A DNA stretch of 64,000 bases from assembly GCF_001642475.1 (NCBI RefSeq), contig NW_019173932.1, positions 868,001 to 932,000 of the forward strand. Direction: 5' to 3'. Both the position numbers and the translations under genes were made by a program. This stretch comes from Fonsecaea monophora (Eukaryota > Ascomycota > Eurotiomycetes > Chaetothyriales > Herpotrichiellaceae). This document shows positions 11,172 through 22,900 of this stretch, one piece after another; the first letter of the stretch is position 1, and each line of letters begins with the position of its first letter. The notes under the pieces were generated by a model. That model was given only the letters and a program-made list of their open reading frames with translations. It was not told where the DNA came from and ran no database searches.

Positions 11172-11991
11172 TATATAGAGAAGCAGCTGACACTTGGAGG
11201 TACCAGAGGTAAGTATTTACCCCACGCGCACTCGGACGGAGGGCATTGTCCCGCATCCTCGTGGGAAGTCAATAGCCGCCATGTACTCCCGATCGCCACA
11301 GTTACGGATCGTCAACCCAAACCCCTTGCCGTTCCAGTCGAAAGGCGTCAACGACTTGGAAAGGAGGGTGTGAGGGTTGCCGCTGGGCGTGGGGGAACGA
11401 TCTCTCACCCCACTGACGCACGAGGCTCGGGGCGGAAGAACAATAATCCCGGATAGGATGGCAGATGGCGATGGCGACGAGCTTTTGAGATTTCCCTGGG
11501 TCTGCACCATCAGCTTCGCGCACAATTTTTGCCACATGGCGATCACATTATTCACCAGCTGGATACTATTCTTGATTGGCACTTCCCGGATAAATACGCC
11601 GCGTTGCCTTGGGCAGACATTCGTACCCGTGTCTTGATGCTATGGGATGCTTTTATGCTCAGTGCTCTACGGCCATCACCGTCGTGATGGAGTCCAACCC
11701 CACGCCTCCAGATTGTGCGGGGCGTGAGTGAGGTGTCTCCGTTGCGGATGTGAATTCAGGCTCAGTTGTCGGCATAATGCCGGGCGAGGTCGACACTTTA
11801 TAAACTGTGACGGCTTTTCGTTTTTGTTCAGAAGCTGGTTTTGTCCCTTATCGAACCCTAGTGAAGAGCAGTAAGGAAGGTTAGTCACGAATCCGGCAAA
11901 CCAATTTTCAACGCCTGTTTGTCCACTTTTGCTCTTCTCTATCCCTCTGATCCGTAACGAACAGCCAGCAACCACCAAACAATCCTGCAAG
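11172..11991. other. Intergenic region before the DapA-family gene
   Basis: No gene I can support. A minus-strand open frame at 11217-11537 (first ATG at 11537, 107 residues) has mixed composition and no recognisable family; I leave it uncalled. The last 100 bases are presumably the leader of the aldolase gene, ending in CTGCAAGATG. Confidence 0.45.
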
Positions 11992-12951
11992 ATGAACGGC
12001 CACCACACAGTGAGACCGCTGAGACCGGGCATCAATGTGCCTATGGTCACCATCTTCGATCCAGAAACTGAAGATGTCGATGTCAAGGCGATCGCAAAGC
12101 ACGCCGTCAGACTTGCCAAAGCTGGCCTCTCTAGCATCACCTGTCAAGGGTCGAATGGAGAAGCAGTGCATCTCACCAAGGAGGAGCGGATACTGGTGAC
12201 CAGCACGACCCGCAAAGCGCTGGACGAAGCTGGCTTCTCAGATATGCCAATTGTCGTTGGCTGTGGAGCTCAGTCGGTGCGGGAGACGATCGAGTTCTGC
12301 CGGGATGCGTATCAGGCTGGCGGTGATTGTGCTCTGGTTTTGCCGCCTTCATACTATAAGTCGGCATACAAGCCCGAGTCGTTTGTCGAGTACTTTCAAG
12401 CTGTTGCGGATGGCTCACCGATCCCCATCGTCATCTACAACTATCCCGGAGCAGCAGCCGGGGTGGATCTCGACTCAGACACCATTATCAAGTTGGCCAA
12501 GCACCCCAATATCCGTGGCTGCAAGCTCACTTGTGGCAACACTGGCAAATTGAACCGGATTGCTCATGCGGTCAATGCCGCCACACCCACCGACGTCGGA
12601 TCAGGCTGGATGTGCATGGGTGGCTCGGCAGACTTCACTCTTCAGACGCTGATTGCGGGCGGCTCAGGGATTATAACTGGGCTAGGGAACGTTGTGCCCA
12701 AGGCTTGTGTGAAGGTTTACGACCTATATGCACAGGGAAAGGTGGAGGAAGCTCAAAAGCTGCAAGCAGTTGTAGCGCGAGGCGATTGGGGAGTGATCGC
12801 TGGCGGCATCACGGGCACCAAGAGTGCGATGCAGTCATACTTTGGATATGGGGGCTACACCCGGCGGCCACTACCTAGACCGACCAAGGAGGAAGTGGCC
12901 AAGTGGGAGGAGATGTTGAAGGAGGCTGTTGAGCTCGAGAACTCTCTGTGA
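11992..12951 (+). CDS. DapA-superfamily Schiff-base aldolase/lyase
   Basis: An intronless 319-residue (beta/alpha)8-barrel enzyme of the dihydrodipicolinate synthase/N-acetylneuraminate lyase superfamily. These enzymes form a Schiff base between an active-site lysine and a 2-oxo acid such as pyruvate. The GSNGE carboxylate-binding motif lies at residues about 53-57, the catalytic YNYP tyrosine at 149, and the Schiff-base lysine in GCKLTCGN at 178. Fungi make lysine through 2-aminoadipate and do not need DapA. The likely role is therefore catabolic, for example 4-hydroxy-2-oxoglutarate aldolase or a deoxy-sugar-acid aldolase. The exact substrate cannot be decided here. No targeting signal is obvious. 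The ATG at 11992 was chosen because upstream in-frame codons extend into unconserved leader. Confidence 0.85.
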   Translation: MNGHHTVRPLRPGINVPMVTIFDPETEDVDVKAIAKHAVRLAKAGLSSITCQGSNGEAVHLTKEERILVTSTTRKALDEAGFSDMPIVVGCGAQSVRETIEFCRDAYQAGGDCALVLPPSYYKSAYKPESFVEYFQAVADGSPIPIVIYNYPGAAAGVDLDSDTIIKLAKHPNIRGCKLTCGNTGKLNRIAHAVNAATPTDVGSGWMCMGGSADFTLQTLIAGGSGIITGLGNVVPKACVKVYDLYAQGKVEEAQKLQAVVARGDWGVIAGGITGTKSAMQSYFGYGGYTRRPLPRPTKEEVAKWEEMLKEAVELENSL

Positions 12952-14309
12952 AAGGTGCGGCTGGTGCAACGAGAGACTTTGGATAGACGAAGGTGACATG
13001 GGAGGAGGCTGCACTGCTATGCTACCAATGCTGCTTTTGACAATGCTCGACCGTGAGCGTGAACGAACTAGTCCATGGAGAGTCATCTTGAACCAAGGAA
13101 GGTTGTTGAGATACCATTTTTTCTGATGAGGCTCAATGTCGAGCACGGAAGACCATCGAGATCTCTTCGTGGCCCAGTGAGGACATGACACGATCTATAC
13201 CAAGTCCGTACGGGACCCGAGAACTTGGGTTACGCAGCTACCTAGAAGTAGCCCCCAAGTGGCTAACGGCCCTTACTTAGCAACTGCCTAGGGATGCTAG
13301 GGCATCTAGGTGTCTGTAGGTGTGCCGTTAGTCTGCTTGGCACCCCTAATGACCGCTAATGACTTTCCTGGTACCCCTAACGCCCTTAACTTTCCCCCAG
13401 GATGCTCTCTAGCTATACTTGTAGGTACACACTGAGCAGATGCCGCGTAACTGCGCCCTCATTTTCATCGCGAGCCAAGCTTTCATCTTCTCTCGTTTCA
13501 ACTTGAATTCCACCTCACTTTCTTCATTCCATTTCTCACTTCTCACTTCAACCTCTTCCTGTTTCAAATCCAGCTGACGCCCATATTGCATGTTTCAATC
13601 TCAGCTCTGCCAACGCCTCCCTGCATCATTCCAAACTGGACCCTCTCCGTGCCATCTTCGTCCGCCATGGCGCGACATGCCCATTGGACTTGATGCGGGT
13701 CAGACGCATCTCGGGAGTCTGTTCCAAAGGCCAACGCACAAGCGACATGAGACGTACATGATGGCCGCCTCGGTCTACCAACTAAACTAAACTCTGTCTC
13801 GTTGCCCGAATCTCTGGGCCATCAGGCCATTGGCGATAACTGCCTCCTTGTCAAAAAGAGATAGACAAGCGAGGCCGACTTGGCCGACCACGTTGTCTCC
13901 ATGTCACTGTCAGGTTAATTTCCCGGATTCGCATTAAGCGATCGTCACCCTCAGCATCTTTTTCCAGTCAAAGTGACAACGCAGCACCCGCCGTTCTTAC
14001 ATCTGGCCGTCTCTGACTGGTGTCGTGTATCCGCCGACCTCTCAGCCTCCGCCTGCAGCTTTCCGCATGAACGGCTCTGCATCGCCTCCGGAATTCTACT
14101 CGGTAGTCACTGTAGCACTCCCGGCAAGGCAGACGCAAGCCCCGCCTCGAGAAAAGAAAAAAAAGGCAAGCTGATCGTGACCGCCAGTTTCATCATGGGC
14201 CAGCTCACCTTGGTCAAACAGCTCTCATTTCGTTCCATTTCATTGCTTTAATTGTCTTCGTTTTCCTTTCCTTTGCTATTCTTGAATAGAATTCGAGAAA
14301 AATGCCCCA
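12952..14309. other. 1.36-kb intergenic region with a short repeated-motif patch
   Basis: No gene is supported. Bases about 13225-13400 are built from recurring CTAACG, CCTAA, CTAGG and GGTAC words and hold an 8-bp inverted repeat (13263-13270 and 13324-13331, CTAACGGC/GCCGTTAG), unlike the flanks. This may be a decayed mobile-element end. From about 14190 the sequence is T-rich and pyrimidine-rich, consistent with the FAD-oxidoreductase promoter. Confidence 0.5.
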
Positions 14310-14325
14310 ATGGCTAATAATCTAG
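14302..14325 (+). promoter_or_regulatory. Short upstream ORF overlapping the oxidoreductase start
   Basis: An ATG at 14302 opens a seven-codon frame that ends in TAG at 14323-14325, running across the proposed main start at 14310 in another frame. Ribosomes that use it would bypass the main ATG, so it could lower translation. It is also possible that transcription starts downstream of it. Confidence 0.4.
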
Positions 14326-16952
14326 ACATCGACCATGGCGACCACCAACACGATTCTCTGGCGTCTGTCACCGACTGTATCTTGGGCCTCAGAAAGAAGG
14401 TCGACAGCAACGAGCTCCCAGGCTTCGTGGAGCTGATAGACGACTGGTTTGATCCAAAAGTCGAGGTGGACGAAGAGCAGTTCGTCCGCCGGTTTCTGCA
14501 TACTTTCAAACAGACCGATAAAGATTTCACCTATGAGAAAATCATCGGCGACTATGACGACGACGTGCAGGAAATCTTCAACGACTTTGTCGACGGCAAG
14601 ATTGACGCCAAAGAAGCTGGTCAACGATACACTCAGGTTACTGCGGACAAAGGCCCAGTATTCAAGCGGGATATACGTCGAGGGGGTCTTGCTGCTGCCA
14701 TCCCGGACGGGCCAAACATCCTCTCCGAACCGATCAACTTGTTGAAGGCAGCTCCAACGAGCATCCCTTCTCGCATTCGAGGGTTGTTTGCAAAGCTCTT
14801 CCCATCTCTGAAAGACCCCAGTCGCGCACTGTATATTCCGGTATGGTCCTAACATGCCGTTGGCCCCAGTAATCGCCGCTCACCAAGCCTCCACAGACCT
14901 ACAAGAACCTCGAGTTTCTCAACCACGGCCGCACGGTGGAAAATACCCCTGCACTGACATGTGTGCCCAATACTGCTCAAGATGTGTGCGATATCATCAA
15001 ATTTGCGAAGAAGCAGAACATGGGTGTTCGTGCCTCTGGGTTTCGTAGGTCCCCCGTCACCCCCAAGCATGGACTTCCGCAGCCGTGTCTGCTTACTAAA
15101 CTGCGCCCCAGGTCATTCATGGTCTCCGGTCTTTGGTCGATCCAACAAGAAAGGTAGCGAGAATAATGGAGACATCCTGATTTCAACGCTGGGGCTTATC
15201 GACGCTTCGGTCCTGCCGAATCTCACGTCCCTACCGACTGATATCTTCCAACCTCGAGCGAAGGACCTCAACTCGATTGTGGTCGTCGATTACACCTATG
15301 TCAGAGGTCCTCAGCTCACCGGCGGCAAGAAGTATGTTCGAGTCGGGACATCGACAACCAACGAGCAGCTTCGCAGATGGTGCATTGACACTGGCAAAGT
15401 TACCATGCCAATGAATATTGTGGAAGTTGAAATCACAATGGGAGGCAGCAATGCCACGATTTGGTTTGTTTCCCCTGCCAAAGCTTTGGTGATGAAGCGG
15501 CCATACTAACCTACCATTTCCAGCCATGGTGGTGGTATTCAAAATCCAACCATCTCCGATCTCGTCCGTTGTATGGAATATGTCGACGTCAACGGCGTAC
15601 TCCGCAAAATTGACATGTCTACTCCTGATATTCTCAGAGCCGCTGCAGGCTGTTTCGGTCTCATCGGCATCGTCACCCATCTCGTCCTTGAGCTGGACCC
15701 ACTGTCGTGTGCTCTTATGGAACCCCGCAAACTTCCTGTCATCGAAGCGATTCCTCCTCCACCAGGTATGCCAGATTCGGCCATTCCTGCCCCTCTGCGG
15801 CCGAAGAATCCTTTGAGCGCAGACCGAAAGGCCGAGATCCAACGAGACTTTGAAACTCGCGCTACGACAACCGACTACGCCGAGTGGTTCTGGTTTCCTT
15901 ATTCAAGTGAAGTCTGGGTCAACACCTGGCACAAGACACTCGATACATCCAATGCAGTGACCTATCCGAGCGACGCAAAGACCATCTTGCAGGTTTTTGG
16001 CACTTTCATGGTCCAAATCGCGCAGGACGCGACGATCCTGCTGAAATTGACCGAGGCACTTCCGGAGACGCAGACGAAGCTGCTCACCTGGCTGTCGATG
16101 AAGAACTTGGATGACGTCGGTCCGAGTGGGAAGGTCATCAAGACTTGGGTTCCTGACGCATTACACTTCCAGAGGGGTGTCCAAAATCTTCGGGTGAGAG
16201 ATTTAGAAGTGGAATTTCCTCTGCAACCGAAAGTGAAGCCAGATGTCAATGGAGCAGCCAACGGAATTGGTAATGGCCACGCTAATGGCACCGCCAATGG
16301 AACCGCCAACGGTGCAGTAACAACGGCACCACCCCCCAAGAGCAAAGAGATTGACTTGACCCTCGTACAACAAGCGTGGTGGGATGCTATCCTCTCCTGT
16401 TACGCCGCGATCAAAACTTGTCCTCAACGCATGCCCCTCGAGATGCGCATCATGGCTGGGTCACAGGTGACTCTTGCGCCACAACGAGGTCATGCGCTGG
16501 GAACGTGCGCGATTGAGATTCTCAGTCTGCACAACGTCGCGGATATCTGGCCAGCTTATGCACAGAAAGTCTTGGACAAGTGGACGAGCTATAAAGACCA
16601 CGAAGGCAAAATGATACCTGTGCGTGCGCACTGGGCAAAAGAGTGGTATGGATATACTGTGCATGGGAGACGGTGGGAGGAAATCTTTAGAGGAGAAGAG
16701 AGCCAGAATGGCGGGTTCAAGAACGAGATCGCCGAGTGGAGGGGCCTAGTGGGGAGGTTGGCAACCAGAGATGGCTGGAAAATCCAAGATGCGAGGAGCA
16801 GGTTTGGAAACGAACTTCTCGACTGGATGTTTTGGCAAGATGGGTCGGCGAAGGTGGCTGCGCCGAATGGGGTGGCTGTCAGTGCTTCAAAGAAGGGGGA
16901 GAAGAAGCCCGGAATTGCTAAGCGGGTTTTCAAGAGCTGCTTTGGGAAATGA
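14310..16952 (+). CDS. VAO-family FAD-linked oxidoreductase (sugar-lactone oxidase-like)
   Basis: A large 819-residue flavoenzyme. Exons are 14310-14840, 14897-15044, 15112-15463 and 15524-16952; introns of 56, 67 and 60 nt all restore phase, and the last contains a perfect ACTAAC branch site. The FAD (PCMH-type) domain starts near residue 178 after an unusual N-terminal domain of about 170 residues rich in Asp/Glu. The motif GFRHSWSP (around 225-232) spans intron 2. In aldonolactone oxidases the equivalent histidine often carries covalent FAD. A second flavin-domain signature, CHGGGIQNPTISDLV, spans intron 3. C-terminal elements such as PLEMRIM and RAHWAKEW resemble D-arabinono-1,4-lactone oxidase. 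An Asn-Gly/Ala-rich insert lies at about 16243-16315. The basic C-terminus ends in a cysteine motif, KSCFGK. Substrate unknown. Confidence 0.85.
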
Positions 16953-17710
16953 AGCTCGAAGAAGATTGAAAATGTGGGATGGATGTACTGCTTTACTTGC
17001 TGAGTCGATTCGATGGAATGGTTGTTGTTCTCGATGACCCCGATACCAACCGATACCACGAGTTTTGCGCGACACTGATGGATACCAACACGACACGAAA
17101 ACTACGACAGGCCTCGCGGCTACCTACTTACTCACCTGTTATGTTACGACGGCTACGTTCTACGGCATGATGACACGATGCATGCACGCATGTAATATTC
17201 TGTTGACGACACCCGACGGGTTCTTTTATGATTACGACTGTTATCATCTCACGACGACCAACGACAACGACCACGATGAGGATGTAAGGGTTTTTGGCAC
17301 TGATCAAGGAAATGACATCTCACTCACAATGGCATCTAATGCTCTATTTGCCTCTGTTGTTGTTATTGTGGCCGTCTGGTAATTTTTGTTTACAAAGTAA
17401 TGAGGGAATGAATGCTATTTAGCGTTGGTCACCTTGAGGCCATGATTGAATCTACATAACTACACACCTAGATCTAGTATCCGTTCCATGGTGTATCCGT
17501 CGTATTTTGTACTAGAGAGAACTACCTATCTATATAGGTAGGGAGGTATCTACGAGGGCACTTTATCTGCTTTCCTCCCGTTGGGCTTTCAGCTATGCTA
17601 TGTCTTTGTCCCTGTCCCTCTCCAAGTCCAGGTCTGTCTCCGTCTAATGATGATCTTACTTTATGAGTTACGGGTTATGAGACCAGATATCCAACCACCT
17701 GATCAGAAAA
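16953..17710. other. Convergent intergenic region with a small perfect hairpin
   Basis: Lies between the 3' ends of the FAD oxidoreductase and the dehydrogenase. It is AT-richer than its flanks. A perfect 8-bp inverted repeat with a 4-base loop is at 17522-17541 (CTACCTAT / ATAGGTAG). No gene is seen. Confidence 0.5.
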
Positions 17711-19445
17711 TCAATACCCTTTATGCCGATCGAGCAGGTTAAACATCTTCTCGCCCCTCTCGTGCCGTGCCCAATTCACCATGAAGACGTCGAACGCACG
17801 CAGCGCGTACTCGGTGCCGTGCCCGCTGATATGCGGCGTGATGATGACGTTCTTCGTGTCCCAGAGGGGGTCGTCACTGGGGAGGGGTTCCGGGTCCGTG
17901 ACGTCGAGGGCCGCGCCGAGGAGGACGCCGTTGTCGAGCGCGGCTTTCAGCGCGGGCTGGTCGACCAGGGCCCCGCGGGCGATGTTGATCAGATAGGCCG
18001 AGCGGGATTTTTTGGGCGTGCCGTCGGCAGCGTGGGTCGTGTTGGCGAGGATCTCGAACTCGCGCGTCGAAAAGAGGTGGCGGGTCGAGGGCGTCAAGGG
18101 CAGAGAGATGACCAGTGCGTCCAGCCCTGATGACAGGAACGCGTGCAGCGATTCCTTCGTCGTCCCGGAGTACCACGCCCGCGGGACCGTGCCGTCTGGG
18201 TCGCCCGTGCCGGGGACGATGTAGCCGTTGTCCTTTCTCGATTCTTTTTTTCCTCGTGCCCCATGGGCCACGGGGCCACGGCATGTGTTTAGTAGTGCCT
18301 TTCCGGGAACTGAGGGCAGGGAGGAGGACATCTATTCCTCACGGCTAAGGGGAGGAGAGGAGAGAAAGGGAATAACTTGCAAGAGACTCACCGGGTGTTG
18401 CGCGCGCACCCGCCGTGTAGGCGTGAATATTCGATCCAAGAGCCTTGAAGACACGTGCGGCTGTTTCCCCCCCGAGAACATTAGCTGAAGGCTCAATACA
18501 CCTTTTCCACTGACTGGCAGAGGATAAGATGTAGGAGAAGAAGGAAAGTGGGAAAACACTGACCTTGACGCCCGATACTCCCGTATCCGGCAATCCCGAC
18601 CGTCTTGCCTACCCAGTCCGTGCCGTCAACCAACATCTCCCGACCGGTGCCCCAGTGATGCTGCTTCTGCCACTCGTACTCGGTGGCGTAGCGCCTGCTG
18701 AGGACGAGGGTGGTCATGACGATCCACTCGGCGATCGGGGGCCCGTGGATGCCCGAGGACGAGGTGATGGGGATGTCGCTGTCGGTGACGATGGGATGGT
18801 TGCTGTAGTGGTCGAAGCCGGCCATGAAGAGGTGGATGAGTTTGAGGCTGTTCGGGGTATATGGTAAGAAATCAAGTCGCCCCCCTTTTTGGGAGAAAGG
18901 TGGACAGTAATCACCACGTACTTGGGAGCATCTTCGGCGCGCGCGGGGAGGGATGACAGGGTGATCAGGATGGTGACCCATTGCCATAGCTCTGGAGGGG
19001 TGTGTCGAGAAGAGAGACGTGGTCAGTCGACGACATATATGAGTGGTGGTGGTGGTGATGGTGATGATGGTGATGATGGCGATATCGCAGTGAGTGAGAT
19101 AAGGAAGGACAAAGGATAACCAGTTCCGCCTCTTCATCTTCCTCTTCCTCTTCTTCCTACCCCTCGATTCCCATCCTAACTCTTCACCTCCCCTCCCCTT
19201 CTCCTCATCCTTACCATGAACCAGACCAACCCCCAACCCCTTCCAAACCAGCAAAACAGAACGAAACACTCACCCTGTGGAACCTGCCCTCTCTTGTCCA
19301 CAATCTGCCCTCCTTCGGGGGGAAGTTGTTGAAAGTATTTAATCTCAAAATGCGGGAATCGCCGCTGAATCTCGGCCGTGACATCCTTGGGCTCGGGCTG
19401 CCACAGGACGATGAGGAGGTGTTCCTTTTCGGGGCCGCCTCCCAT
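17711..19445 (-). CDS. D-isomer-specific 2-hydroxyacid dehydrogenase
   Basis: A 375-residue NAD(P)-dependent dehydrogenase that interconverts 2-oxo acids and D-2-hydroxy acids. Five exons in transcript order: 19445-19274, 18991-18922, 18847-18564, 18460-18392 and 18243-17711, all phase-consistent. The dinucleotide motif GIAGYGSIGR is at the end of exon 3 and continues into AARVFKALGS after splicing. The catalytic Arg is in INIARGALVD, the Glu in DPEPLP, and the His in TPHISGH. Introns 1 (282 nt) and 4 (148 nt) are long for this window. Intron 1 contains GGT/GAT trinucleotide repeats. The last acceptor could be AAAAAAAG before AATCG (used here) or six bases earlier; both stay in frame. Resembles fungal glyoxylate/hydroxypyruvate-reductase-like proteins, but substrate is not readable. 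Confidence 0.85.
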
Positions 19446-19997
19446 TGTTTCTTTACTTGTTTGCTATCTGGCTGGCTGGCTGTGTGGTGGTGACTGTGTC
19501 TAAAGAAGTGAAAGTCTCCAAGAAATGTTCTCACAAAGAATAAGCAGCGAGGGAACGGCAGCTGAAGCTGGGAGAAATAGATAACGGGCAACCCAACGAG
19601 GAAAAGAAAGGGAATCAGAGAGGGAGAGAGAGAGAGAGTAAGAATGATGCTACATGGCGACATGCGTGGCTAATCCAATCCACCCGTTGGTGCCGTCCCT
19701 CCCCGAAAACGGCTACAGGCAAAAGAGACAAGAAGACAAGACGGTCTGAAGGTCAAGGTCAAGGTCATACATGGGTCAATATTGATAATCTAGGATGCCA
19801 TACCATACGATCGTAAGTACCACGGTTCAATAATACTAACTCCAACCTCAATGCCGATTGCTGGATACTCAATGCTCAATGCTGCATGGATGCCCTTCCC
19901 CTGCTCTTTGCAAAATACACCAACGCTTGCTTGCTTGATGACCCTATAAACAGCCAAAAAAACTGCCAGTTTCAACAATCAAAACTGTCTCCATCAA
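19446..19997. other. Intergenic region with a GA-repeat
   Basis: Promoter side of the dehydrogenase and 3' side of the polo kinase. It carries a GA-rich run at about 19618-19637. No gene seen. Confidence 0.5.
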
Positions 19998-22900
19998 TCA
20001 ATCCTTGTTGCCAGCCTTGCTCGAGCCGTGATTGTGCACTCTGCCCTCGTTGTCGCCGTCGCCATCGCCGCCATACCTCCCCACCGTCACCCACTGCAGC
20101 TTGATCCTCTTGTCGTCTCGTCGTTCTTGCAATCCGCTCCAGCCCAACCTCTCTTCTCCCATCCTACCAAGTCCGCCTTCTTTGATCCAGCATCCGATCA
20201 CGGCGCGCGCCCAGCAGAGTTTCTCTTTGATCTCGTTTGTGCGCACAATCTCCATCTCGGACCGACGCAGCGTGTCGCTCATGATGTCTTCCAATGGCAA
20301 GCTCAACTCATCGCGACGCTCCATTGCTTCCCCGCTGAGTCCGCCATGGTTTGCAAGTCCAATGGCATCAGTGGGCATGAGATAGACGCAGTTAACTCGG
20401 TACTGCCCGTCCTCACCTTCTTCCTCGGTAGCCGGCCCGAGGATGGTGACCTTGGTATGATCCGGAAAATTGAATTGCAATCCTCCATCTGCAAATCTCC
20501 AGACCCCAACATTCCCCACTCGTTGGTAGAAGTGCACAAACCGTTCGCTTTTGCCCGCTGCCCTGCCACTGGTCGAGTCGTCATGCCTTCCCTGTTTGTT
20601 CATATATTTTCCGAACTTGTCCAAAAGCGCAACCTCCTTCATCCGCTCAGCCTCACTGCCCGCCAACCGCATCTGGATCGCGTTGGCGGCCGCCACTTGA
20701 TTCGGGTGTGTTTCCAGGTCCAGCAAGAATTGTCGTGCAGGGACGTCGAGTCGCTTCAACCCCGCTTCGTAATCACTCTGTTCATAGAACTCGACGTCCG
20801 CAGCATCGGCTCCTTGTGGCACAAATTGGTACTCCAAACCCTTGGCTCGCCGGATGGTGTGGCTGCTGGCATGGCGCACCACCACACAACTACTCGGCAA
20901 AGAGTTGTCTTCCGATGATTTGAGTATCATGCCTACCGTGCCATCCGAGAGGATGTATGCAATACCATGCCGGGTGGAATAGTCTACCCACTTGTCAACA
21001 CGAGGGTATGTGGATCGGGTCCGGGGTTTTCTGGTGCCGTATGCTGATCTTGGACGCCTTCCTGCCTCGTCGAACCTGCGAGGATCAAGAGCCTTGTGAA
21101 GGCTTTGCAGTGAATTCAGAACGTCGATATTGGAAGACCGCGGGACCAATACCGCACGGTCTGTTCTGCCAATGATTCGAGGTTGATGTTTCGGAAGAAC
21201 CACTGTGCGCGGGCGCTCCGTCGTCGATCCTACCCGCTGTTTCTGTTCGGCGCCGACTAGCCTCTGCTTCTCTGCCGTCCCTGATATGGGTTGTCTGTCA
21301 TTTGCACTGGTGGGTTGTAAGACATGTGAAGGTACATCTCCCATTGACCCTGTCAGGTCAGGAGAAGAGGACGACTTCGAACGCGCAGACGCGGCTTCTG
21401 CTGCCACGGCCGACCGTGAACTGCTCTTTGCCCGCTGGCTTTCAGAATTTGAGGCCATGGCGGTGATTCCGCTTCTGATCCTCCGAACCTCTGGCCTGCT
21501 TTGGCTCAGCTCTTGTTTGACAATCTCTTTCGTAAAGTCAGGCGCAGTCGTCGATCGTGGTAACGTCCTAGATGTCGGGGGTATTGGATCACGCGACGCC
21601 GCACTTCTTGTGGTACGGATAGTGGCCGCACGCATCGGCCGTTCTCTCAAAAGTGGTTGAAGAGGAGGCTCAACAATTTTCGGTTGCTCTGCCTTTGGGA
21701 TCTCCTCTGGCGCAAGTGGACCTCGTCGCACTGCTCCCGATGGGATTGCTTGTTGCCTTTGTTGGGCCGCGAAGCTTTGAAACGGTCTGGATGTGGCGCT
21801 CGCCGGCGGTAAAGGAACCTTAGATCCGCCAACTGGTAGTGCCTCTGTTTCGGTTTTGCCGCTTCGTAAAGAAGACGGTTCTGGCTGTTCCGGAAAAGGT
21901 TTTCGGCTGCGGACACGTGTCGTTAACAGTGGATGTTTCTGCCGTGCTGTCCAGTCCGCGTGCGCGTCCGAGAACTGTTTATATAGCGTCCCAGGCGGTA
22001 AGGGGACGACCGGTGCACACCCTTCTCTATTTTCAGCCTCGATTTCCACCAGGGTCGAGATGTCTAGACCAGTACCGACTCCCGCGCGAGGTCGACCATC
22101 CGAACCGATACCGATGCCACATTCGCGGCATATTCTGCTGTGACTGATTCCGTAGCCCGATTGTACTTTGTCTCCACGGGGGTCAGCATTCTCCAGCCAT
22201 GTCGGATTCGCTCTGAGGCAAGAAATGTCCAGTTCGTCCGCGATCGCTCCCATCGTGAAGAAGTCATGTTCGACCAACTCGTCCATCTCTGGTCTCTCGA
22301 CAGAATTGAGGTTCAAGCATGAAGCCACAAAATCTTTCGCCTGTTGTGGAATGTAGTTTTTGCTGTCCATCCTCCACTCATATTCCAGTGTTCTCAGTTT
22401 AGTGTAGATTTCTTGTTGGGTCTTTGACTGGAAGGGAGGAGTGCCCATGAGCATGGCGTAACAAATCACCCCAACAGCCCAAGTGTCGACTTTGTTGTCG
22501 TGGCCACGGTGGCCGGACTTGCTCAAAATCTCTGGGGCGATGTAGTTTGGGGTGCCGCATAGCGTGGTCCGACGATCATGCTCATCTGCCATGACCGCCG
22601 CCAATCCAAAATCTCCAATCTTGATATTCATACGGGCATCCAGGAAAATATTGCCCATCTTCAGATCTCGATGAATGACAGATCGCTTATGCATATATTT
22701 GACCCCTCCACAGATCTGAATCATGTACCGACGTACTTCAGGAAGACTGAGACAGGAGCGGGCTTTGACCATTTCTGTAAGACTCCCATTGGGGCACATC
22801 TGAAGGACGACGTAGGTGTGCTCGTCGATGGTGAACGCACGAAGAAATTCGACAATATTTGGATGGTGCATTTTGGCATGAATTTGCAACTCAGTTCGGA

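Noticed and set aside
11217..11582. Minus-strand frame of up to 121 codons
   Set aside because: Begins with GTG, gives only about 107 residues from an ATG, and has no family feature or splice context.
17723..18348. Long plus-strand open frames opposite the 2-hydroxyacid dehydrogenase
   Set aside because: They are antisense shadows of a GC-rich real gene whose catalytic motifs are on the minus strand; their own translations are Arg/Gly/Val-rich and featureless.
20028..20918. Long plus-strand frame (296 codons) opposite the polo kinase
   Set aside because: Antisense shadow of the polo-box region, which is clearly the coding strand.
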